Assembly (NCBI GenBank): GCA_030867875.1
Contig: JAOWCC010001501.1
Location: forward strand, 23,371,036 to 23,435,035
DNA from: Actinernus sp. WN-2022
Taxonomy: Eukaryota > Cnidaria > Anthozoa > Actiniaria > Actinernidae
Length of the DNA: 64,000 bases
Direction: 5' to 3'
Shown in pieces: positions 10,906 to 22,754 of the stretch. Every line of letters begins with the position of its first letter. Within the stretch, counting starts at the first letter, position 1. Under the pieces are notes generated by a model that searched no databases, was not told the origin of the DNA, and saw nothing but the letters and a program-made list of their open reading frames with translations. The position numbers and the translations under genes were made by a program.

Positions 10906-11718
10906 TCAGATAGATTTAGTATAATTGTTAAAATTTATTGCCAATTGTGAGATGCCTTTCTTGTTCGGATGAAGACCTTTGGAGTTGAGGCAAGTTTTAT
11001 CTAAGCTATTGTGTGAGATAATAGACCAACTTCGGGACTTACAAAAAGCACGTAGCGACTTATTTACATCGTGGACTTTAGCATTTAGCTCATCACTGTC
11101 AGATCGTTTAATAATTCCAGAGATCGCGATGCGAGTGTTCGGCAACTGATGTTCGATAACGGAACATAGATCTACAATGTTATTTGCAATTGTGTTGGCA
11201 GTATCTGATCTTAAATTGTTGGTACCTACGTGTACTATGATGTCTTCCGGAGCTTCACGAATGCTTGGCTTGAAGTAGTCATGCATATCAGTAGTTGTAG
11301 CTCCAGGGAAAGATCTAACTTTCACCTTCAAATCCGCATTTGACATCCTCCAGCCCTCTAATTTAGATATCATAGAGTCTCCTAAGATTGTAACATTACG
11401 CCGCTGGTGGTCTTGTGGCTTTCCAGTCTTGTTTGCCGGGCTTGGGCCAGTTGGGGTGGCATTCTGTACAGGGGACTGTCGTTCTTTGTTTTTTGCAGAC
11501 TTTGATTTGCTATTCTTGTTTCTCTTTCTCGTGACCGTCTGCCATTCTTGGTTCTCCTTTACCCCTGGAGTTTCGGTAATAATAATACTGTTTGTTTCCT
11601 CATTATTGTCGCTAGGGGAGCGCTTGTTGTTTTCGCCACTGAGTTCTCTCGTGATTATTTGTAATGCGACTCTAAGTGAATTACGTTCATCTTCTACAGA
11701 TCGATCGAACGTGGAGCA
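10906..11718 (-). mobile_element. LINE ORF1 remnant with SGNH/GDSL esterase domain
   Basis: The frame is open from about 11718 to the stop at 10906, beyond the first Met at 11373. The upstream part is a basic, polar linker. It is followed by an esterase block I (LGDSMI at about 11385-11368), a central GTNNL block (HVGTNNLRSD) and a C-terminal GLHPNKKG block. This is the SGNH-hydrolase architecture of CR1-type ORF1 proteins, thought to act in RNA or membrane binding during retrotransposition. An in-frame stop just upstream (about 11720) and the lack of a matching ORF2 downstream mark it as a fragment. Confidence 0.85.
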
Positions 11719-12220
11719 GGCTTATAGGTAGACTTTCTCAAAGTCCCTTAAAACGAGATTTTCATTTCCCACATTCGCTTCTCTTAAAACGAGATTTTCA
11801 CTTCTCTGGTTGATTTTCACGCTTCGCGCTCGTTCTCAGAGGAAAAGATAAGTGAAAAGAGGTCGACTTGTAGCAAGTCTAGCTTATAGGATAAATCGCA
11901 ACCGTTTTAGCAAGTAAGTCAACATATTTTGCCTTTCATAATTCCCTATGGGTTTTTGCGTAGTTAGGCTTTCCTAGATAATGCCATTCGCTAGTGTTTT
12001 CATGTTCAGAACAAGGAGTCGGTGGGTCAGTTTTATTTGTGTATGTGAAACTACTGATATCTATACAGGAAACTTCAAAAAACCTCAGGCTTAGCTAAAA
12101 TCAGAAGAAACACGTATCCCTTACTTTGTAGAGCTCTACTAAAATCAAATTGTTTGATTGTGATCATATATGTCTTGATTGTGTTTGATTGTGTTTGATT
12201 GTGTTTGATTGTGATCATAT

Positions 12221-12579
12221 ACCCTGATGAGATAATCCTACATGCAGGTACAAACGATCTAATTATATCGGAACCTAGAATGGTAGCTGAAAGCTTAATT
12301 GATTTAGCTCACAGCATTACTACCGAGAATCCTGATCTAAAAATTACCATCTCTAGCCTGATTACCCGTAGTGATAATTCTAGCTTAAATGACAAAGTGA
12401 TCAATGTAAATAAGATTCTACTAAAGTTCTGCAACCAGAATAACTGGGACTTAATCGATAACTCCAACATTAGTAGTAACGATCTGAACACTGGAGGCCT
12501 TCACCCCAATGCTGAAGGCACTAAGAAATTAGCTAGAAATTATATACAACATCTTCAAAAAATTGTTATTCTAGATTAG
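12221..12579 (+). mobile_element. second LINE ORF1 esterase fragment
   Basis: The frame encodes the C-terminal half of an SGNH hydrolase: HAGTNDLI near the start and GGLHPNAEGTKKLA near the end. It resembles the remnant at 10906-11718 but lies on the opposite strand and is a divergent family member. It is cut on its 5' side at a short repeat of TTTGATTGTG units (12178-12215). It is followed after about 80 bp by the beginning of an ORF2, so the normal ORF1-ORF2 order is preserved. Confidence 0.8.
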
Positions 12580-12597
12580 GATGCGATCAAAGAAGCA

Positions 12598-12804
12598 GTG
12601 AGTTCGGTGTCAAATTCTACAGAATCTGAAAATGTTCTTCCGAATCAAAGAGGATTCAAAATGGCCTCGCTCAATATTGTTAGCTTAACTAAACACATCG
12701 ACGAGCTTAGAGTATTTATGGCCGACCCCTATCGGCATACCATACATTCCATTCTTGCTAAATGGCGGCGGCTGCTTGTAAATATCCGATTTTCTCTTTC
12801 GTAA
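12598..12804 (+). pseudogene. LINE ORF2 5' fragment
   Basis: Residues following RGFKMASLNIVSL match the start of the LINE ORF2 at 5474-8323 (RGFKMALLNIASV, then HIDELR). Homology stops near 12720 and the frame continues into unrelated sequence. This is therefore a 3'-truncated or interrupted LINE copy downstream of the ORF1 fragment. Confidence 0.75.
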
Positions 12805-14639
12805 TTTCGCGAGGTTAAAAGCCGTATTTAAGTTAAATGAAGCTAGATATCGTTACAGCACACTTTCTTTGCTTAAGAATAATGTTTTGCAAGTTAATAT
12901 GCTGATCTGAATCAAAATATGGCCAGAAACGTTGGAACAAAGTGTTCGTTCGCGTGGAACACTCATTGAAGTGAGTCCTAAATTTACATATCATTCTCGT
13001 TTTGCTTTTGTCTCCACACCTTGTGGTTTAAGGCAGTCTTTTGATTGGTTGTTGCTCTTCAAAATGACATCATAGTGACCCTTAGTGACCCAGCAGTTGA
13101 GGAGATATTTGATTGCAGTTCGCAACGTGAGCATGTGGCGTCTAGAAGCGCTTTTACTGAGTTTTAGTGTCTCAAGAGTACTGTAAATGGTGACAATACA
13201 CAAACTAATGGATGATAATCCCGCAAGCAACAAGCGTGCTTATATTAGTACGGGAACAACGCCATCAAAGCCAAAGCGAACTAGAACGCCATCGACGTCA
13301 GCTGGTCTTCGCAAAACATCAAACAAACTCTTCTCTCAGCGATCTTGTCGATGAAACTGGCGTGTATTTCCTTGCACACCAACTCTAAGCAAGCCATATA
13401 CTTAGGTATAATAAGAAAGTTTTCACTTGAAACGCAGTGGATATATATTAAGCTGTCCTTTCTAAACGCAGAAGCTTTGCTATCCGTAACGAGTTCAAAA
13501 CACGGGTAGGTTTGTGAACGACGCGGCGACATCTTACCTGATCAGTGACTCGGTGCTACTGGTTACGTCACAAAATTTTGATAATATATGATGAGAAGAA
13601 ATGCATGCCGGGATACCTTTCGGACCTCCTCTGAGCGGCTATTGGATTCAGACGTCTCTCTCGGGAGGAACGAACCCAGAGGAGACGGCTGAAATTCAGG
13701 CTACTTTGAAAGTAACAATTTTATAGCACGTCTCGAACCACTAGACCGGAAATAATGTTTCCGGTGTGAAATTTATAACCAGTATTTTTTTACCTTTATA
13801 TGGCAAATTATTCTAGCTCTGTAATTGTATCTGAGGTATGCTTAAATGACTCGGAACAAAGCAGCGCGCCAAGCATACTTTTTCATCACTTCAAAGCACT
13901 ATTTACCAGTACAATAGCTTCGATCGATATTCTATTTGAGAGAAACATTTATGAAACTCATTCGGCTAAATCAGAGCCACCAGTAAGGTCGGAGCTCTCG
14001 GAACGTCGATTGTGATTGGCGGTTTGGTTTTCATGGTAGCAGCTGGTAGTAGCCAATCAGGCAATTGTATTTCCTTTGTTGTTCAGTTCGCTTCATGTGA
14101 GTGTGATTTTCACAGACGTGGGGCGCTTTCCATTCAACCAAAACGACCAGTTAGAAGTTTCGAAAATTTCGAATGGAACGGGATTTTTCGAATTAGACAA
14201 ACCGGTCGGAAAAAATACGCGTTCCATTCGCAGAAACCACCCGGTTATTAATAGTAGCCTCGATTTCAATTCTCAAAACTGGAAAATCACAGCAAATCTA
14301 AACCGGGAATTTTGAATGGGACGGGTAGGTACAAAACACTGATCCCCGGTCCATGGACCCCCTATAAAATTTTCTCAAATTCTAAAAAAACTTTGCGAAT
14401 GTACGTTATCCTTTCCTTACGATTTTCGCTTCGGTGAAAATGTTTCGAACAACAACTAAGGTCTGATGACGAAGTGCGATAAGGATCGTGAGAACATGTT
14501 ATTTTTATTGACAACGGAGCGGTGCTTCTTTGCATACTTCACTTTATACTAGACGAAAATGATTTAGTGAATAATTACTGCCGCTCGAGATTGAACTGCC
14601 GAGATTGAACTGCCGTGCAGTTTACAATCATGAATGAGT
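12805..14639. other. intergenic, no gene recognised
   Basis: No domain or splice structure is visible. A short segment near 13660-13715 is almost identical to sequence inside the N-terminal extension of the methyltransferase ORF. Around 14125-14230 there are self-complementary TTTCGAA/CGAATGG motifs that look like a decayed short element. Confidence 0.5.
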
Positions 14640-14862
14640 GTTAGTACCTCAGAATACCAGGCTGTTGTGTCGGGAGACAATCCCCTACTCTTTCTCGAAA
14701 TAACACAACAGGTTTTTTCACGTCTCCCTCGTATAGATTAGAAGAGGAAGGAGACAAGGCCAACGGTTTATACGTCCCTGCCCAAGGACGCGGCCGGGAT
14801 TCGAACCCCTGACCTCCCGCACTCTAGACCGTGCTCTGCTAACTGAGCTATAACCAGTTAGC
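14640..14862 (-). mobile_element. tRNA-derived SINE
   Basis: Read on the minus strand, 14790-14856 contains an RNA polymerase III A box (TAGCTCAGTTAGC) and a B box (GGTTCGAATCC) at tRNA-like spacing. The rest resembles a SINE body continuing to about 14640. The acceptor-stem ends do not pair well, so it is not called as a functional tRNA gene. Confidence 0.7.
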
Positions 14863-15648
14863 TAATTTTAGCAGCATATTTGCTTTGATTTTAACCATCC
14901 CACATGTGCGCTAGACGCTGGTAACTATGTTATGTCTCGCTTGGACAGCGAATATAAAGCCTCTCGCCTAGCCTGGTTTTCAGACGGTACGAGATCCTCC
15001 GCTTTGAAAATCAGGCGAGCCGCTCACCGCGACACAGCCCCTTTTAGCGAATTGAATGTTAAGTTATTTTTAAGCAAAACCAGTACAAAAATAACTCCCT
15101 GAGATAGAAGAGAAATACCATGTGAATGTCCTTATATGCTTTTCAAACGTTTTTGATTGATGATGGCAAAAATTAAAGTGGATTACTATAGCTTATTCTA
15201 GAAAACCGATTTGGGTAACAGTGAACCGATTTAAAGTTCCTCGGCAAATTTATCTGAATAGCAGTATTATTCATCCATTCGTATCTTTGCCATCATTCAT
15301 CAGAGTTCTCTAAATTTTTCCAGTATATCTGTAAAGTGTACTCAGTTAATCTGAGTAGTTATTTGTCTTTCATCATGAGAAAGTTTATCATTTGGGGGTT
15401 GACAGTACCCTTCAAATATTGCTCCGGCTAAGAACGGCAAAGCAATGTCAAAGGTGTTAATGTCAAAGGTGTTAATTTTCTATTCTTTCTCGTGAATTCA
15501 TTGCTTGATACTCAACATCAATAGAAAACCAACACAATAACTTTATCTAATTAGATAACCTGACGAGGTAATTACACGAATTGCACGAGAAAACCGATAT
15601 CGTATTCGCTTTTTCGAGTGCAATTTAACGTGGAATTACCGAGTCGGG
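14863..15648. other. intergenic, dispersed-repeat fragments
   Basis: No gene is seen. The segment 15350-15540 (GCTCCGGCTAAGA..GGCAA, then TCTCGTGAATTCATTG) recurs at about 43950-44040, so at least part is a dispersed repeat. Confidence 0.5.
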
Positions 15649-16593
15649 TTCCCTGCTAGCAGAGGTCTCTCTGTCTTGGTAAAATGGAAGGCGAGGGAGA
15701 GACCTTAATCCTGATGCACCTACAAGTTTTAAGAAAATGTTCAATTTCCTCTCTACTACTCGTAGAGCTTCTGGCCGCTTCACCAGAGCCAGCATGCATA
15801 ACCTCGCCGTACCTTACCCTCGCAGTAATTCTGGCAAGCGCTCTCTGGCTTATAGCGCTGCTATTCTTTTCAATTCCTTGGATCCTGACTTCAAGCAGCT
15901 TGCAACATCTACTACTACGCTCTCTTCTAATACTCTGTCTACCAGGCTGGCTTCTCTTAAGTATAAGCTTCGTAACGCTTTTCTTCCGCACATCTCCTCT
16001 GTTAACCATGTAGAGGAGCTCCTCTGCTATAACTGTCGCTCCTTGCTTCACTGCTGCTGCATTTCTGGCGCCGCGTCCAGGGCATAGCCCCTTCCATTGC
16101 GCAGTGTTCTAGTAAGTATATTTTGTTTTTGATGTTATTTCATATTAATTCTCTTTACATTGATTACAATTACTCATTATATCTTGTAATGTCGTAGCCC
16201 GTGCGTTAATTTTTTCCCATACTTCCTTTCCTTTCCATTACGTTTTATTTGTAACATAGAGGGCCGCATGTTAGATAACTATGTAAGGTTAATGTGTCTT
16301 CCCTCTGTAAATAAAGAATATTGTATTGTATTGTATTGTATTGTAGACCTCTGCCGACATCCGACGCTTGCCGTCCATATTCATGGACGAGTCAAACCAG
16401 TTTCGAAAACACGTTTTACCGGAAATAGCTGTACGCGTCAGTTGTTTGTTACAGTTGTTTCGATCGTGCGTTCAAAAGTACACGTGAGATCGCGTCACTT
16501 GTTGCCAAGGAAACTTCACACATGCGCGACAGAGAAAGCGTCCGATGTCGGCAGAGGTCTCTCCCTCGCCTTCCATTTTACCAAGACAGAGAG
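15649..16593. mobile_element. Mutator-like element copy 1, split by a LINE
   Basis: The left end (TTCCCTGCTAGCAGAGGTC) and right end (GACAT...GGCAGAGGTCTCTCCCTCG) match the intact copy at 54481-55425. The right terminus is cut after TTTTACCAAGACAGAGAG. The segment 15706-16345 is a foreign LINE insertion flanked by a short GACCT duplication. The host element is therefore older than that LINE. Confidence 0.8.
15706..16345 (+). mobile_element. 5'-truncated LINE with C-terminal ORF2 tail
   Basis: The plus strand 15737-16000 encodes a basic tail with AYSAAILFNSLDPDFK, the WNSLP-like motif near the end of CR1-type ORF2 proteins. It is followed by a 3' UTR ending in (TATTG)n at 16319-16343. The insertion duplicates GACCT (15701-15705 and 16346-16350), as expected of target-primed reverse transcription. 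Confidence 0.8.
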
Positions 16594-16948
16594 TGTGATT
16601 TTCATTGAATTGCATAGTCCGATGAATTACTTGAAGATTTAGTACTTTTGTTAATATTTTTGCTAAGTTATAAATAGTGCGCGGAGTCTGCAGTGGTGAT
16701 TCCACTCTGAATCACCACTCCTCTCAACCAATCAGCGTCTGATTTCGCAAACGCACTCGTGCGATTCAGCTGTGACTGCGATTCTAAAGAAAATCGTATG
16801 CGAGGAAAGGTATCAAATTTGTGATTCAAAGTCTTGTCTTCGGCCCCTTTCCTATTGACTGGTTTCTTTAAGTTTTCACAATAAAAATGGTCAACAGCAT
16901 ACAGTTATTTCCTTTATTTTCCTTCAAACTTTCACTTTGGACATCTCC

Positions 16949-17365
16949 GATATATCAGCACGTGACTGTTTCCAGTAAAGTTTTTCCCATGGGATAACGA
17001 GCTCAATTCGTTGATTATTGAAGTGATATATCAGCACGTGACTGTTTCCAGTAAAGCCTTTTCCATGGGATCACGAGCTCAATTCATTAGTTATTGACGG
17101 AAGTGATATATCAGCACGTGACTGTTTCCAGTAAAGCCTTTCCCATGGGATAACGAGCTCAATTCGTTGATTATTGAAGTGATATATCAGCACGTGGCTG
17201 TTTCCAGTAAAGCCTTTCCCATGGGATCACGAGCTCGATTCATTAGTTATTGACGGAAGTGATATATCAGCACGTGACTGTTTCCAGTAAAGCCTTTCCC
17301 ATGGGATCACAAGCTTAATTCATTGGTTGCCTGTTGCCAGTAAACCATTTCCCATGGGATCACAA
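16949..17365. repeat. tandem satellite, alternating 76/80-bp units
   Basis: Five near-identical units begin GATATATCAGCACGTGACTG at 16949, 17025, 17105, 17181 and 17261, followed by a partial sixth. Spacing alternates 76, 80, 76, 80, so the true higher-order unit is about 156 bp. Each unit carries CACGTG and CCCATGGGAT palindromes. An almost perfect hairpin (CCCTGCATAAT.../ATTATGCAGGG) lies just after the array at 17371-17402. Confidence 0.9.
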
Positions 17366-17723
17366 TAGTCGCCCTGCATAATCATTTCCTCATTATGCAG
17401 GGAGACTATGGAACGAAACACTACCATGAAGTATATACACGGATTTCCAAATTGTTGTGGCAACGAACCCTTGTTAGATCATTCTGAATACTCTACAAGA
17501 CGAAATTCAACATATTTTTACGAAAAACACGGAAATCGGAATTAGGTTCGAACCCGGTCCCGGTATTCCGCACATCATGATATATTACGTCGTCAGGTTT
17601 GGGGCGGCAAGTGTAAAACATTTTTTTTTGCTGTATTTGTACTGTTTTAATCTGAGGATTCTGGCTTTGGTCAGCCCCTGTGGTTGTTGCAGGTATTGTT
17701 AGAAATTCAGAGTTTTACGACGT

Positions 17724-18394
17724 CAGGAGCCCATTACCAGGAGCATCCATCCATACATACATCCATACATACATACATACTTTTATTATCCACTCCCCCG
17801 TGGGGCTTTTTAGAGATAATTACAATTAAATATATAATTAATTAATTTTATATCTATATAAACTATATGCAATGATTATATACGCATAGTAAAGGACTAA
17901 TGTATATGGAAAATATTAATTAATATAATTCTGTAGTAATTTATGTCTTAAAGAACGCCTAAAAATACTAATAGTTCGGCAAAGTTTCAAGGTCGGATCT
18001 AGTGAGTTCCAGATACTGACGGTTCTGTAGTAGAAGGTTCGCTGACCACTAGCAGTTTTAAATAGAGGAATATTCAGTTTTTGGGAGCTTCTGGTATTGC
18101 GATTACTGATTTCTTTACGCTTAATGAATGCCTTTGTCAAAGCGTTTTCACAAGTTAGGTTATTTTTAGAACGTTTCTCGCCATTCTAAGGTTGCAATAA
18201 TTCCTAAGGGAATAAAATCACAAAAGCGTAGCAGCCATGTTGTTGGTAAACAAAAGCAGCTAATGAGCCATCTTTTGTTCCGCCACTGGTACAACCCACT
18301 AATTGGCGGGGAAAATGATCTAAAATAGCCCAACTTGTGAAAACGCAGTGACAGCTACATAGGAGATATGGACGCTCCTGGTTATGGGCTCCTG
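17724..18394. mobile_element. CAGGAGCCC-end MITE, left-arm copy with LINE insert
   Basis: The element starts CAGGAGCCCATTACCAGGAG and ends with the inverted CTCCTGGTTATGGGCTCCTG. Removing the LINE at 17753-18129 leaves about 290 bp, matching the uninterrupted right-arm copy at 23516-23819. Confidence 0.75.
17753..18129 (-). mobile_element. 5'-truncated LINE tail
   Basis: The minus-strand frame 17916-18140 encodes the end of a LINE ORF2 (FYYRTVSIWNSLDPTLK, then FRRSLRHKLL). The 3' end abuts a CATAC microsatellite at 17752-17780. The insertion point is defined by comparison with the empty copy at 23516-23819, where the flanking sequences are contiguous. Confidence 0.8.
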
Positions 18395-18477
18395 ACTATG
18401 GGGCGCCAAGTGTAAAAAAATATTTAGCTGTATTTATACTGTTTTTTGTGCTATTTAGTAAATCACAATTTAAGTTT

Positions 18478-18745
18478 ATATATCGCAGACAGTGAGCTAT
18501 GTCATTTATAAATCGCAAGCAACGTAACTTTGTCATTTATAAATCGCAAGCAACATAACTTTGTCATTGATAAATCGCAAGCAACGTAACTTTGTCATTT
18601 ATAAATCACAAGCAGCGTAACTCATTTATAAATCGCAAATGTGCGATATGTAAATCGCACATTTGCGACATGTAAATAGCAAATGTGCGATATGTAAATC
18701 GCAAATGTGCATATATATCGCACATTTGCGACATAATGTGATTGC
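18478..18745. repeat. satellite arrays in left arm (31-bp and about 21-bp units)
   Basis: About five 31-bp units of the form CATTTATAAATCGCAAGCAA are followed by shorter units built on AAATGTGCGATATGTAAATC. Both arrays are inverted copies of those at 22755-23420, but the 31-bp array is about one third as long here. Confidence 0.85.
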
Positions 18746-20832
18746 GGGCTCAGCCTGATCAGCGGTATTGCGAAATAAATTTTGGCGGGAAGTTTTGCTT
18801 GATCAATATGGCGGACAGATAAGCTCTTGTAAGACGGATTTCTACAGCAGTTTCCCGAGCCATTGTGAGGCATTGGCCGTTCCAGAGCAGAAGCGGAACG
18901 AGCAGGTAAGAAAATATTTCTATTTCATCCAATTTATTGTGGCAATTCTCAGTTTGTTCAGGCCTCTTGATTGCCATGTTTATGTACGTGATATTAAAAT
19001 TGCAGTGATATGTGATACGATCTGTTCCTGACCCAAAAGCAAAACTGCTTCTTTTTTCAAATTTTTCGGCTGACGTACTTGACTGGGCTAGGATTCAAGT
19101 TATATGTCTCTTTCTCTGTAGAATGTTTCTATTCAGTCGGGAAACTGGTGAGAGGTAACCTGCCAAAGTTGACAGTAAGGGAAGCGTCACATATTGATTT
19201 TTCCACGAGAAACATCCAGCGAAGTTTCTTTTTCAAAAGTCATACATGTCCGCCTTTTTATTCCAACTTAACACCGCTATCTATGTCGGTGAGTTAGAAA
19301 CATCGGAAATTAGATATGGTACACGCATTGCGGTCCCACAGCTATCGCTGGTCACCCTGGCGGCCGCGGTTATTCTAACAGGGTCATTCATTTTTCCAGC
19401 TTTTTGAAAAAATGAAAGCAGTTGAAAAAATCAAATTTCATTTTACAAAAAAATGAAAAACGAATTTTGGGACAGTCAATCGGGGAGGGCCATACATTTG
19501 TTTTCATTTAACGAAGGATGCGCAAAAAAGATTGTACTCTTCGAGGTCGTAACTATGGGGGTTAGGTTAGGGTTTAGGAAGAACTACTGCCCACTGGAAT
19601 GGTCGTTGTGGAAGAACTGTTTACTACCAAAAGCACTCGCACCATCATGATCATAGCTGTTTCCCTGTACTATCAAAGAGGAGCGACCTTCTTGGAAGGA
19701 AGAAAGGTTAAAGCGTCCATCTTTGGAAGACCACTCCATATCACCTGGCTTATATATTGAAGAGTATGAAAGTTAAAATTCAATCTTAAGTAAGTTAAGC
19801 TATACTCTATTCAAACGATCATAAATCAGCTGTATCACCATCCCGGAAATAAATCGTTCTCTTTGATTGTCGACCAAGTGATCAACATTTGAAAAGTATT
19901 CCAATAATGTTTTTTGCTCTTCAAAGTTTTCTCATAATCTTTAAGCTTCCGGCAAAATGGAGACTTGGAATACGTCAATGCCCATTCACGTGTTTGAAAT
20001 AAAGTGTACATTGCTCAATAAGTTTTATTAACTTGCGTTACATCGAACATAAGCGACGGCCGTTCTGCATTTATCTGGCCTTTCTTCAACTTCCTGGTAA
20101 CCCTTGAGTCCCTGTCCTTTGGACAGAATTAGGAAGTCGGCGTCCCCACGATGTTCCTCTATTTTCGATCGAGTTTCCCGCGAAAAGACCCGCATGTGAC
20201 TACATGATTAGCTAAATTGTCCCCACACAGTGAGACTTGAAAATCGACATTCGTAAGATTTATTGTTAATGAAAATTGACTGTCGCAATATTTGTTTTTC
20301 ATATGTTATAGCTTTTGAAAATTGACTGTCCCAATATTCTTTTTTTTTTTTCTAAAAAGAAAAGAGCCAGAACAATTAATGACCCTAAGATACACGCATT
20401 TGGGACAACCTCAATCTGCCATTTCTCTTGATGAGTTTTTACATATCGTCGCAAAGATATGTGATGTGATGTTTCTGAAAACTATCGATTTTTCCACGGA
20501 GAAACGTCACAAGTCAAAACCCCCCGACCCCCAAACTTCGCTGGACGTTTCTCGTGGAAAAATCGATATGTGACTCTTCCCTAAACTCATAGTGGTGGTT
20601 TTCATCGCCATGAGACGCGATCGCAAAATTGGTTTGCATTGATAAAATAAAAAAAAGCATTTTGTTCCTCGTAGTACTACCAAAAATACACTTATAATCC
20701 AAATTTTGGAACGTTAAATTATTTTCTGACGGAGCAGTGGGCATGAATGTACGACAATTTAGTTGACAGTTAGTACTTTAATACTGTGTATTCTAGTATT
20801 CGGCCGCCATCTTGGTGTCCCCATATACTATC

Positions 20833-21156
20833 TCCTGGAGAGATCATGTCACCAATGATGAGCTATACGGGTCTCTTCCAAAGGTGTCAGTTAAGATTAG
20901 GGAAAGGAGGATGAGGCTCGCTGGACACTGTGTAAGGCATGAAGAAGAGGAAGCATCAAAACTTGTGCTATGGCAGCCGCATGGAGGGAGAAACAACAGA
21001 GGAAAGCGGAAGAGGACTTATATTGACACATTGCTTGATGACACTGGGTTAGCAACAACTGGAGAAATAAGAACTGCAATGATGGACAGAAGTGACTGGA
21101 GGAAGAGGATTCATATGGTCCGGGCTAGCGCCCGACCTAACTAACTAACTAACCAT
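20833..21156 (+). mobile_element. RTE-like LINE 3' fragment
   Basis: The frame from WRDHVTNDELYG to RSDWRKRIHMVRA, with RERRMRLAGHCVRH between them, is characteristic of the C-terminal tail of RTE-type endonuclease/reverse transcriptases. The 3' end runs into CTAACTAACTAACTAAC, a short tandem tail typical of these elements. The rest of the element is absent. Confidence 0.8.
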
Positions 21157-21996
21157 ATACTAAAGTGATTTATACAAGAGAAGGTATGGAAACTTCACTA
21201 TTATCTGATTTCACTGTATTGCTCATAAATCCAATAAAATGTTTCCAAAACCTTCGCTTTCCCTTGTAGTAATAACATTTAATGTCTGGTGATTCCTGGG
21301 TAGTATAGCCTTGATTCAGGAATCAGGGAGGTTTTTGATTTCTTTATCTTTTAGTTTTATCTACGTGAAATTTTCTGTGTGGAACAGCTTTGTACATGTA
21401 GCAGACTTATAGATTTTTGATGTCGTCACATGCAACCCGAAGAATTGTTAACTGAAAATAGAATAATAATAACAATAACAGACTGTAACACTAACAGGTA
21501 ATTTGACAATTTCAATCCTAGTTTTGGGTCAGAACAGATCGTATCACGTATCACTGCAATTTTAAAGTCACGTACCAGGAGGATTGGAAGGCCTTCCCAT
21601 GAACACTTGCGCTTGAAAATTTGCCAAGAAGGCAAGAAACTTGAAGTTTCCCGCGAGTTTTATCATTTCCAACTAAATTTCTCTAGAAACTAGAGATGGA
21701 TTCAACAAAGTCAGAAATATACTTTCTAACTTTACTACTCACTGTTTGAACTTTTAATACTGAATCTGAGCATATTTATCGGACACTTTTCTCGAGAGGT
21801 TGTTTGCGAAAAATTTCCCGCGAACTCAAGTCTTAAATATTACCCTGAAAGAAGTTAACTACAAACCTTTTGGAGGACTAACCTTACCTGGAAATTAGCA
21901 TTAGCAGCGACATAAATACATTGTCTAATTTGTGCAAAGGGCTCCAAAGGGCTCCAGGTTTAAGAGGTTTACAAAGCCGTTGAAAATGCGTATTGT

Positions 21997-22278
21997 TTAC
22001 GGTGTTTCGACGCCATTCACAAAATGTCGCGTATTACAAGTATTACAAGCATTGAACAAGACAATAATATCATAGCAATATTTGGCTGAAAACTTCATAA
22101 TCGAATCGTCCTTCATTGACATTATATATAAAAACAAAGCCCGCTTACTAAAATATCGAAATGAACTGTTTACATCCAACAGGTTATTAATGAAATCTTC
22201 CCTAAGAGTTATAAAATTCCTGTTATTACAAGTCATTAAATAGTGAAATTCGTCTCCCACTTCACCCAAATCGCACAT
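21997..22278 (-). mobile_element. LINE C-terminal fragment with zinc-binding tail
   Basis: The 93-residue frame begins within CDLGEVGDEFHYLMTC. The C-x-(L/F)-G-(E/D)-x-GDE-x-H-(F/Y)-L-x-x-C pattern is the cysteine/histidine tail found after the reverse transcriptase in many LINE ORF2 proteins. No reverse transcriptase core is adjacent. It lies in the right arm of the large palindrome and has no mirror copy in the left arm. Confidence 0.65.
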
Positions 22279-22754
22279 TGTACAAACACGTTAGTCATGT
22301 GGATTTTTTTTATATCGTCAAAATCCCAGGAAAAACTTTGGGTTTTGAGATGCTTTGTGAAAATTTATGCTGCCGAGGTCCGATCTCCACGAAATTTAAC
22401 GCAGAATGAATTGCTCACGTGACCGGGAAAATTGATAATATAGTTGCTACGCAAAGGATTGTGGGAAGGCCTTCCAGTCCTCCTTGGTCACGTACATAAA
22501 CATGACGATCAAGAGGCCAACAAACTGAGAATTGCCAAAATCAATTGGATGAAATATAAATATTTTCTTACCTGCTCGTTCTGCTCTGGAACGGCTAATG
22601 CCTCACTGATGGCTCTGGAAACTTCTGTAGACATTCGGCTTGCAAGAGCTTCTCTGTTATGTCCGCCATATTGATGAAGCAAAACTTCTCACCAAAGCCA
22701 TGCGCCTTCTTTATTTCGCAATACCGCTGATCAGGCTGAGCCCGCAGTCACATA

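Noticed and set aside
11429..11731. Plus-strand 100-codon frame
   Set aside because: It is antisense to the LINE ORF1 remnant, whose SGNH blocks are on the minus strand.
14790..14856. Possible tRNA gene on the minus strand
   Set aside because: A and B boxes are good, but the acceptor stem does not pair and SINE body follows, so it was called a SINE.
15656..16051. Minus-strand 131-codon frame
   Set aside because: It is antisense to the LINE C-terminal tail, which has the recognised motif and 3' tail on the plus strand.
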